From Malania oleifera (lineage: Eukaryota; Streptophyta; Magnoliopsida; Santalales; Ximeniaceae): a stretch of 64,000 nt of DNA. A program made the translations under genes and the position numbers. This document shows positions 46,201 through 58,200 of this stretch, one piece after another (the first letter of the stretch is position 1; every line of letters starts with the position of its first letter). Location: positions 99,320,397 through 99,384,396 of the forward strand of contig NC_080423.1 of the NCBI RefSeq assembly GCF_029873635.1. The letters are read 5' to 3'. The notes under the pieces are model-generated. The model saw only the letters and a list, made by a program, of their open reading frames with translations. It made no database searches and was not told where the DNA came from.

Positions 46201-49200
46201 GATGTATTTATTTTATTCAAAATTGAATTTACTGGGAAATTATTAGTTAAAGAATTTATTAATAAATATATTGACTTTGGTTAAATATTATATTGCAGGA
46301 CAGTATTAATATATATTTTTATAATATATTTTGGTTTTTTGGTTCAACCCAAAACCGAACCGAGAACCAAAATTTTCTATTTTCAAGAACCGAAACTGAA
46401 AACCAAAAGACCAAACGGAAACTTATTTCGGTCTGGTTTCGGGTCTATTTTCGGTTTTTCAGTAAATTTTGTACACCCCTAACTGCAAGAAAAAATGCTT
46501 TACTGATTTAACCCCACTCTTACAGCAGTACCTTCTACTAACCAAATCTTCCCCCTTCTTTGGAGGTTATTAAAAGTCAAAATTCTTGGCCATGATGCTT
46601 CCGAAATATCCAGGCAAAGAAAACCACTTTCTCAGGATGACTAGTCATCCAATTTCCTTCCAAAGCAAGTCACTTTGCCCATCCTCCATGTTATCCTTTA
46701 GTAATATCCCTTAGTGTGATCTAACATGAAAGTTGAATCCTTTCTTGAATCTGCAATTCGCAAATTCTGCTCAATGAGTCTACCTATAACGGTTTAAGAA
46801 GGTTTGCACGCCAATTCGCACCACCACTGAAAGAGAAACACAAGAGCTCATTACAGCGTCCCTGTCAATTGCCAACTGAAAAAGATTAAGGAATTGCAGA
46901 ATGGAGATTCCCATACTATGTATCATCCCAAAAAAAAAAAAAAAAAAATGTAGATCCGTATTGTGCATTCAGAGCTGCAGGTACCAAAAATATTTCATTC
47001 CATCATTTTCAAATCTACTTCTTGAACCTTATTCTACGTGGCTCCTGTTATATTATCACTTTTCCTAAAAATTTAAGCTGTTAGGTTGTGGACCAACAAT
47101 GTATATCAAACTTTAACACTCCCCTGCATGTGCAGTCTGACAGCACGTGGAGAGATAAAACACAATAAAGAACTCCCATTACAGGGAATACAATAATTTT
47201 TTAAACACCACACAATAAATGTGGGTAACAAGACTAGAACCCAAGACCTTTTGGTAACCAGCTCTGATATAATTTTATATTACCACTTTTACTAAAAGCT
47301 TTAGCTGTTAGGTTGTGAGCTAACAATGCATATCAAGCTTTAACACTCCCCCGCGCGTGCAGCCTAACAGCACGTGGAGATATAACACACAATAAAGAAC
47401 ACCCATTATAGGGAATAATAATTTTTTAAACATCACAAAATAAACGTGGGCAATGAGACTAGAACCGAGGACCTCCTGGTAATCAGCTTTGATACCATGC
47501 TAGATTATCACTTTACCTAAAAGCTTAAGCTGTTAGGTTGCGGGCCAACAATGTATATCAAGCTTTAATAGCTCCCTCTTGCTCTTAGATGTCCAACTAT
47601 TACAAATCAAAACCATGCATTGCAACAATAGTCCTCAAATGTATGTGTTTATTTACCATAAATTGACAAGATACTTTACGAGAAGGGCTCCATTAATTCA
47701 TAAGGGAGTTAAAGCTTTGGCCTCCAACTCATACCGGTGATTTAACCGCTTCCTAGTTCATCAATTAATAATTAAAACTCGTCCCCCATATTACCTCAAA
47801 TTTTGCACATGTTTCTACCTTTTGGCCACTGATGGAGAAAAGGGAAAATAGACGAAGAATTTTGGAACGTTAGGCAATGTACTTGTTAGGATAAACCTTC
47901 CTCCCTTTGAGAGAGGGTGTCCTTTCCATCCTACAAGCTTCTTCTCAAACTCCTCCATTTTAAGGTCTCCTTGAACTTGGCTCCAACAGGAAGGATTAAA
48001 TGCAAAAGGGGAAAAACCTTACTCTCCACCTCAACAAGATTGCATGGAGGCATCCAGCCATCCATCAACCCCATTTCATGATAAAAATATTTAAATCAAT
48101 TCACTCTTGCTAAGGTTTATATAGCTAAGGTTTATATAGTTACCACTTCAAAGCATAATGGAACACATCTTAAATTTAGAATGGTTGCTTCCTCTCGGAT
48201 AATAGGGTCATATTCAAAGAGAAGGTTGTTGGGAAGTAGTGAAGGACCAATGCCCGCAACAGTTCTTCCCCTTGAGCCAGTCAGCTTGGAATTAAGAAGA
48301 ATAAACCCCAAGCTTGCTATCAAAATTTCAGTTGATACTTGAATTGGATGTGATATCACCTTCCAATTGTTAAGATCAAGTGGACTGTTCAACAACCTTA
48401 AACCCAGGAAGCCCCTCACTTCCCTTCACAGTTAGCGTCTCCTCTCTCTCCTACTGCAAAAATGCCCTGTCTCTGCATTCTTGCTTTGCAATAAAATATT
48501 TTGATTGGCTTCTCCTAGAAGCCACACAAGATCATGAATCAAAATACTAAAATGCCCCCAATTATTTCATCCACTTGGGATTGGCTAAGGCCCGACACAT
48601 GCAGTTGGCACTCATTAGAAATAATGGGCCATCCTCTGGGTAGGTGGGAAGCCAAGCCCCAAAAATTTCCCCGTCTATCTATTTCTTTGGGAAGGAATGC
48701 AAGGATCTCTATGAATTTTTTTTCCCTTTCCCTTTGCTTTGGGACAGTATGGTCTTTTTTGTCTCACATTGGTCTTAAGTGGCTGGTGCTTTTGCATAGT
48801 CCTATTAACTCATTCAGTGGAACTTGAGAGGGCATTTATTTCGTGTTTTTTAGGAAAAAAAGACACTGACCACCCCTGTGGTTTGAGAAAAATATAGTAA
48901 CCTCCCCCGAGGTTTAAAAAATCCCAAGAACCTCCCCAAAGGTTTCAAAATGTCGCAGACCTCCCCTAACATTTTATTTTGAGATGCTTACAACCCTCAA
49001 AAGATTTGTCATTTTACAAAATACAAGAGGAGGTTTATGTTTTTTTGGCAAATCTCAGGGTAGGTATGTGAAATTCTTGAAGTCTCAGGGGAGGCCCCAC
49101 CTCAAGGGAGGTTAGTGTCATTTTGCCAAACCTCAGAGGAGTTTTGTTTCTTTTGCCTTTTATTTATTTATTTATTTATTTGAACATATAAAATTCCCAA

Positions 49201-52200
49201 ACTATTGTTTTTGCTGAAGGTAGAACGATTGGGTTGTGAGTCCTCCATAGAATATTGTTATTTGGATTATGTATATTAGATATTATTATTCCATTTATTT
49301 GATTGCTGAATATGCATTTACTTGTTAATTTAATTACTTTTGTAATCCTTCTTTTTAATAATAAAATTATCTATTGGTAGATTAATTCGAGTTTACGAGA
49401 AGAACATTATATTTACCATAGAAATTTTGAGTAACATTTGATACTTTGCTTAACTGATAATGTGATGGGCATTATGATTCGGTACCTATACAAGAATGAT
49501 TGAGAAGTAACATGAACTTTTTTCTACCTTAGCATGGCCTTGAAGCATTCTATGCCTTGGGATGCTGATTCCTAAAATTAAAGGCTTGGATGCTGGCCCA
49601 GAAAGGAAAGCCTTTTATTACTATTTTGTCTTAAGCTATACATTGACTATAAATCCAGCTGACCTTCCCAATTATCTATTTTTCCTTCAATAACGTTATT
49701 CTTTTTAGTAGAATTGCTTGATTAATATTGTACTTGCATCCACACGCTTTCACTATTACAATGTTCATTAGATTTTGCATGCTCTGATTATGCATGCCTT
49801 GTCATTTTTTGTTACAGATAAAAACAGTGAAAGTTAGCAATGTCTCCTTAGGTGCATCTGAGCAAGACATAAAGGAGTTCTTTTCCTTTTCTGGTGACAT
49901 TGAGTATGTTGAAATGTGCAGGTTGGTGGGGACAAGTATTTTCAGTTTAATTTTTAATTTTTAATTATTTTATGCTTGTTCATCTTTGTGCGCTAAGCTT
50001 AGTCTCCTAGGAGATGGAACTGTGCAATAATTTATATGTACTGAAAATGTATTATATTTATTTGGTTTTCAGTGAAAATGAGCGGTCTCAAGTTGCATAT
50101 GTTTCCTTCAAGGATCCCCAGGGGGCGGAGACTGCTGTTCTTCTTTCGGTGCATTCATTTCTCACTTCCTTTTAATTTTGTTAATTTGTTTTTATAGGCT
50201 AGTTAATTCCGTACACTATCATTTGATGCAACATTGCATTCAAATTGAAAAAAATTAGGTAAAATGTCTTATTTTATTGTTTACATGGCTAAAGTTCTCA
50301 CTACTGACCTTTTGTTAGATCCAAATGAGGAAACTTCCCAGTTTTGGATTTTTCTCCTTTCTGTGATACTATGTTTTTTTTGTGCGTGTGATCAAAATCT
50401 TGGACTTTTTTATCTGAGGTCTTGGTAAACTTGTGTCAGTTGTTCTGAATTATAGCATAAATATTGATCTTATGCATGCACCATTATGCAGAAAGTTCAT
50501 TCTATTTTCTAAACATAGCTTCGGCTGAATTTTTTTGGATATGAAAAAATATATTAAGAGACAAACAGAAGTTCAACGAGAGGAAAATAAGATGTCCTAA
50601 TAAAATAAAAAAAGAAAAGTTACAATAAAACTTCTCTCCAATCCCTTTGAGGATCGGACAACAAAATCCCCTGAAGAAAACTAGAACAAATGGGTCCAAC
50701 AAGAAGTCAAAAACACTACTATAACCCATAACAAATGATGGGAGGTGGCATATCCTTGAAGATTCTGATATTCCTCTCAACCCAAAGGGTCCATTGAATA
50801 GTAAAAACCACACAACTCCATAAGGTTCTTCACATTTGCTCTTTTCAAAGCCCCTATATCTCACTAGTAAGAAGTCATCCACAGCCTGAGGCACCAGCCA
50901 AGCTTCACCAGAACAAGAAAAAGAGAGCACTCCGTAGATGCTTCCCCATCTGGCAATGAAGAAAAAGGTGTGCTTAGTTTGATTAGACTCACAGCACATC
51001 ATGCTCATATCAGGATTGAGAGCCTTACACAGTCTCCTAACTCGTATTAAATCATGTGTATTGATCTTATTGAGAGTCATAGTCCAAATGAAAGTTTGAT
51101 TTTTGAAGGGAACCTTTGCCTTCCAAATGATGTGGCTCCAAGGAAAATGATTGGGGGAAGGAGTTTTTAAAAGGAAAAGAAAAAAATTTTAGTAGAAAAA
51201 AATCTGAAGAATCTTCCTTCCAAACTCTCTCATTCACCCTATTAAAAGGAACAAAATGATCCAGAGCATTAAGCAAGGTAGTGAGCTCGTGAGCCTTTTC
51301 ATTGAGATTCCAAAAAAAAAAAAAATGAAAATCACAAAAGAACCACCCTCAGCAGAAAGAAATTTAGTTGAAGGGATAAGAAGAGAATAGAGCTATGAAA
51401 TACACCTCCAAGGACTCGAAGGAACATCTTATCCCTGCATGCAAAATTTGCTTTCAGTAATACTGTGCCAAGAGGGATTTCTCCTCTAAGGGAAGCTGCC
51501 ATAGCGAGTTAGCTGTAGGAGAAGTGGTAGACAACAATTTACGAAGATCCAAACTGCCCTCTTCCTTAGACCTACAAACCACCTACTACTGGTCAACCAA
51601 ATGATCCTTCTTCTCCGTAAAGTTAGAGACAATGGGAATCTCTCCTTGACTCTCTTATTACTCCTAGCTACCCAATAGGGACTCTCGAAATGGGTAGGAG
51701 ATAAAGAGGCATATTTCACCCCTGGAGATAAAGAGGCATATTAGAGAGACATGTGAAAGTGAAGTAGTTATCCCAAGAGGGGAGGGGGTGAATTGGGTTA
51801 TTAAAATTTTAATTCCTCTTATGGATTCTTGAATTACTTGTTTTATCAAACACACAGCTTTTCTAATTCAATCAATTCACAAACCAAAACTAAAAGTTTA
51901 AAACACACCACAAGTTAAAAAAAAAACTTATCCAAACAATCAATCAATTAATAATTCAAATCAACCACAATTTGCTGCACTTGCAGAATTTCAACTTTTG
52001 AGAATTTTTGCTTTGTTAGCAGCCCTGTGAGTAATTGCAAGCCCTGTATTTGAATGAAATTATTTGCTCTCTCTTAATTAAGATTTTCGCAAACGATTAA
52101 CCAACGTACTCCCTTTTGGGTTTTTGCAAAGTGTTAATCAAAACGTACTTTCTTTTTGGTAAGAGTCTTCTTTTAATTTCAGTTTTGTTCTCTGCAGCTT

Positions 52201-55200
52201 GCACTTAGCATAAAACACAATACAATATATGAAGGTGCTGAAAATAAAGAGTAGAGAAAGAAGAACACCGAGATTTTTACGAGTTTCGGCTTATTCTCAG
52301 CCTACGTCCTTGCCTTTGACCAATACCACCAAAGGATTCCACTATGCCGTTCCTTTCCGGGAGAAACAAACCTTTTATAAGCGATACTCCACGCTTAAAC
52401 ACTTCTTAAGTAAGCTAGAGTTGCACCTTTCCAAGTGATACCCCACACTTGGTCCAACGATCCAACAACCTGGAATTGTCAAAGAAACTACGAGAAACAA
52501 TAGTTGACCTCTGCGTACAATAACACTCTCACATAGAGTAGGTTAGTACACCAATCAACACAATATACTTCAATGTAAATTCAATATAAAGAAATTGAAG
52601 CTTAATGAAATTCTATCACCAGATTAATCTTCCTTTGATTGAAAGATTCACACTTTAATGCTCAATTTCGTGTGAGATGATCAGCAAGAACTCAGTTGAG
52701 TAAGCAGTAAGATGTGGGCAAGAAAGCCTTTGAGAGTATTAGATTGCTGAAAATATTTCTTGGTGATTAAAATCCTTGTCTTGGTGGCTATTTATAGAGT
52801 TTAAAAAAGTTAATTTCTTGCTCTCCAAGTTTACTTGGAGTGTTGGTCAAGTTTACAAAAAGATTGGAGTCCAAGAAACCAATTTTTAAAATTTTTCAGT
52901 GGGTAATTTTAAAAATTTGTGGAATGGCAGTCACCTGTCATGATTGATCAGGCGCCTCAGTTAAAATTGAAAGACTAAATGCTGGCAGTCGCCTGTCAAA
53001 ACACTGGTAGTCGCCTCAGAGCACAAGGCAGGCACCTTCTGTCTACCAGTTCTTAAAAAACACAAAAATGGTTAGTCGCCTGGGAATGTTGGGCAGGCGT
53101 CGGAGCTTTCAAAAATATTGTTTTTTAAGATTCGACTTTGAAACTCGTTTCATTTGAGACTTTCATTATTTATAACTTTGGAAATCATATTTCAAGGTCT
53201 TTAAAAATAGTTTCATAAGATTTTAATTTGACCTTAAAGAGCTTCAATACTTTTTATATTGATTTTTACTTGAAGTACTTACATAAGACTTCCTTGAGAC
53301 TTTTGACATTCTAAGCACTTAAGTCTCCATGCTTGTCTTTGAGTTCTCTTGCTTGCTCTCATAATCTTCAAGCTTTATTAGGACATCTTTGAATCCATGC
53401 CTCGACTCTTTAAGCTTCATTTTTTCATCTTTCTTTGAAGTATAAGCTTTGAATGATCCTTATGCGCATTTGACCTTGTAGTCATATATTTGAGTCCTGA
53501 AATATCATCATTTAACCAAATATGTTAAGTTCCTCTTGTTTGTTATCATCAAAACAAGATTTTAAGCCTTGTAAGGCCAACAATCTCCTCCTTTTTGATG
53601 ATGACAAATAAGGAGCAAAAAATTGAGTAAGTCTTAAAAAGACTCCCCCTTACAATAAGTATCAACTTAACAATATATGCAATATCAGGATCAAGTTTAA
53701 TATTAATTTCAATATCATGCTCATGTATCAAAATCACATCATTCAAGATATCATGCTCAATTTTTGCCCTAAAATTTCTCCTCTTTTTGACATCAATAAA
53801 AAAGAGTAATATATCAAGAAAAAAGTATAAATACTAAGGCAATAAATTGTATATCATAATATTCAAAAATCTCCATAAATCATGATTTCATAGCTTAACA
53901 AATCTAACTCCCCCTGAATGAAGTATATTTCATAATCAATAAATTCAGACTTTCATTCATGAATTATAAACTATGTATTCATGAAGGAGTCAAGATTACC
54001 AATCATGCTTTTAAATTTATCATGCCATGCTCAAATATTATTTTATTTCATGTAAGTGCTCATGGATACCAATATCACAACAACATCATCAATATCATAT
54101 CATGCTTATGAATATAAATAAGCTGTCACGCTCAAGTATCAATTAACATACTCATGGATGCCAATATATTTCATAGATACCAATAGTAATATCATATCAT
54201 GAGCTTCTTATGGATGTCAATTTATGTTCATAGATGAATTCAACTCTCTCTTCCCCTTTTTGACATTAATAAAGAAGGTTATCAATAAGCATATGTATTC
54301 TAATGCAAGCACAAGATAAATAAGCCTTGGACAATTCATTCATTGATTGTGGCCAACAATATTATTTTGTTTCAATATGATAACTATCAACAAGCTCAGA
54401 AACTCATCCTTATCCCCTATTTCAATATGTCTAATATCGTTGTATTATGAAATGATTTTCCATAGATTTGATCAAGGAGAGTTTTCTTTTTGAGTCAGCC
54501 ATATGCTATGAGCATAAAACAAGTTCATGGCACCTACAATACTTTTAATCAGTTGTATTTCATATTTTTCACTTATGAGCTTCGTTAGTGATTGATTTTC
54601 TTATTCTCAAGTATGTGCAAATAATATTATATGTTATGCTAAAAAAATTTTAACCTTAAGTACTTATAACAGTTCGACTAAGGTTATGCTTTTTCATCCC
54701 TTTAATTATAGCTGAAATATTCACCATGATATGCGTAGTTAATATAGATTTTCAGATTATGCATAAAATCTTTAAGCATGTCTATTATTAGAGCACATTT
54801 ATAATTATCACTTTATTTCTTTTAGGATCGGCTTACTTAAATTCTATATTTTGTTGAGTCATTACTAATCCATTTCACTTCAGCATAATTTTAGCGTTTG
54901 TAACTCCTAATAAGAGAATACTTATGCCTAAAATCTATGATTTATGAACTAGTCTTTCATCTTGGTACCCATACTTTTTTGGGTCCGGATGGTTTAACAA
55001 GTGATGTTTCTTTTACTTTCCAAACTTGTTTAATTTTCACATCTTTCTTTTTTAATGGACATTTAAACTTTATATGTCCCTTCTTCTTACATACGAAACA
55101 TATAGTGTGAGTATAGGCATTTGAGGAGGTGCTAGCATAATCTTTGGAGGCTTTTGTAAAGTACCCTTATAGAGGTTCTTTTTCCTTGTATTTTCAACTC

Positions 55201-58200
55201 CATTAAACCCTATGCCTTTTTTGTTCAAAGACATTCTTTGTGCACCAATCATTCTATCAAAATTTTCTTTTCCTTTAATGAAGTTGTAGATTATTTTAGT
55301 TTGATCTTCAATTTGTCTCTTAAGATAATAGATTTCTGAATCTTGTATGTTTTTGCCCTTTTCTTGCATCTTTACTTGATCTTGAGACATCTTATTGATT
55401 TTGCTTTCCAATTCAGAAATATGTCTTTTTCTTTATCCATGGAAGTTTTGGACTTTAGAACTTCTAGTTCTTTGATTACCTTTTCATTCTTGCTTTCTAA
55501 TCTATGGATTTTTAACTCTTTTTCACTTTCAGCAAGTTTTAAAGATTCTAGCTCTTTCATTACTCCTTCGTTCTTGTTTTTCAATAATGTGTATCATTTA
55601 GTCACATTAACTAGAATTTTATGTACCTTGAATAGATCATTTTGAAGTTCTTCATAAGAGGGCATACTCTTATCATTGGATTCTTCTGCTGAATCATCAC
55701 AAGGACTATTAAAAGACTTGGATGAGGAGCTTTCCTCATCGTCCCATGCCATATAGCAAGCGACCTCTTAGTCACTTGATTCATTATCAGAATTACTTGT
55801 ATTCAAGTTATTCCAAGTAGTTGCTTTCATTGCCTTTTTCTTTTTCTTTTTGGAATCTTTCTTAAGTTTTGGACAATTCGGTTTTAGGTGTCCTACTTTC
55901 TTACAAATATAGCATGTAGGTGGTCTTTTCTTTGTTTCTTTCTTATTAGTTTCTTCCTCATCTGATTTTGAGTTCTGGATTTTTCTTTTGAATTTATTCT
56001 TCCTTCTTAGTATTCTTGCAAGTTTCTTGGATATGAAGGCTATTTCATCTATATCCATCTCTTCTTCATCGTCGTCACTAGAGTTTTATTTTGAAGCTTT
56101 AAAAACAATTGATTCTTGAGCTTTAGATTTTCCACTTCTTTCATTCATAGACATCTCATATGTGAGAAGGGATCCTATGAGTTCATCTAGTGAGGTGTTT
56201 TTAAGATTTCTTCCTTCCGTTATAACTGTGGCTTTTGTTTCTCATATTGGAGGAAGTCCTCTAAGGATTTTACGGATCATCTCATAAGTAGAGTATGTTT
56301 TTCTTAAGGCATTTAAAGAATTTATTATGTGTGTGAACCTAATGTACATATTAGTGATGGTTTCATCCGGGTTCATTTTGAAAGCTTCATACTCGCTTGT
56401 GAGCATGTCAATTCTACTATCTCTAACATCTATTGTACCTTCATAAATTACTTCTAGCTTATCCCATATTTCTTTGGCTGATTTACATGCCATGACCCTA
56501 TTAATTTCATTTATATCAAGAGCACAATATAATGCATTCATAGTACTTGAGTTTACTTGTAACATCTTATGGTCATTGTCGGTCATGTTTTTTTTTTCTT
56601 TGGGTGCTTCTTTTCCATCTACAGGTTTTGTAGGAATTAAGTCACCATGCGTGACAACCTTACAAGCCTTCCAATCCATTGTTTGAAGATAAATTCTCAT
56701 ACGTTATTTTCAAAATGCATAATTTAAACCACAAAAGATGGGAGACCTAGTTGAGGATTGACCCTCTCCAAAGGGAGTTACTCCTATATGTGCCATTTAG
56801 ATTTTTATATAGCTATTAATTAAGATTTGTTAGAATTCCGCTTTGATACCAATTGAAAGTGAAGTAGTTATCCCGAGAAGGGGGGGGGGGGGGGGGGGCG
56901 GGGGGGAATTGGGTTATTAAAATTTTAGTTCTTCTTATGGATTCTTGAATTACTTGTTTTATCAAACACACAACTTTTTTAATTCAATCAATTCACAAAC
57001 CAAAACTAAACACACCACAAGTTAAAAAAAGAAAAACTTATCCAAACAATCAATCAATTAATAACTCAAATTAACCAATCAAAAATACCCAATCAACCAC
57101 AATTTGCAGCGCTTGTGGAATTTCAGCTTTTGAGAATTTTTGCTTTGTTAGCAGCCCTATGAGTAATTGCAAGCCCTGTATTTGAATGAAATTATTTGCT
57201 TTCTTAATTAAGATTTCTGCAAATGATTAACCAACGTACTCCCTTTTGGGTTTCCGTAAAGTGTTAATCAAAACGTACTTTTTTTATATTGGGAGTCTTC
57301 TTTTAATTTCAGTTTTGTTCTCTGCTACTTGCACGTAGCATACAACACAATACAATATATAAAGGTGCTGAAAATAAAGAGTAGAGAAAGAAGAACACTG
57401 AGATTTTTACGAGGTTCGGCTTATCCCCAGCCTACGTCTTTGCCTTTGACCAATACCACCAAAGGATTCCACTATGCCGTTCCTTTTTGGGCGGAACAAG
57501 CCTATTACAAGCGATACCCCACGCTTAAACACTCCTTAAATAGGCTAGAGTTGCACCTCTCCAAGTGATACCCCACACTCAGTCCAACGATCCAACAGCT
57601 TGGAATCGTCAAAGAAACTACAAGAAACAATAGGTAACCTCTGCGTACAATGACACTTTCACATAGAGCAGGTTAGTATAACAATCAGCACAATATACTT
57701 CAATATAAATTCAATATAAAGAAATTGAAGCTCAATGAAATTCTATCACCAGATTAATCTTCCTTTGATTGAAAGATTCAGACTTTAAATCTCAATTTTG
57801 TGTGAGATGATCAGCAAGAACTCAGTTGAGTAAGCAGTAAGATGTGTGCAAGAAAGCCTTTGAGAGTTAAAAGCACTTGAGAGTATTAGATTGTTGAAAA
57901 TATTTTTTGGTAATTAAAATTCTTGTCTTGGGGGCTATTTATAGAGTAAAAGTTAATTACTTGCTCCCCAAGTTTACTTGGAATGTTAGTCAAGTTTACA
58001 AAAAGATTGGAGCCCAAGAAACCAATTTTTAAAATTTTCGCATGGGCAATTTTAAAAATTTGTTGAGTGGCAGTTGCCTGTCACGATTGGTCAGGTGCCT
58101 GTCTCAGTTAAAATTGAAAGACAGAACACTGGCAATCGCCTTAGAGCACAAGGTAGGCGCCTGTCAGGCTACCATCAAGCGCCTGACACGTTTCTGTTTG

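Noticed and set aside
48132-48827. Frames of 95 and 97 codons in BPA1-like intron 1
   Set aside because: No domain, no codon-usage signal, and they sit inside a spliced intron.
50502-51080. 192-codon reverse frame as a host gene
   Set aside because: It resembles the C-terminal zinc-binding tail of plant L1 ORF2 and is collinear with other L1 parts.
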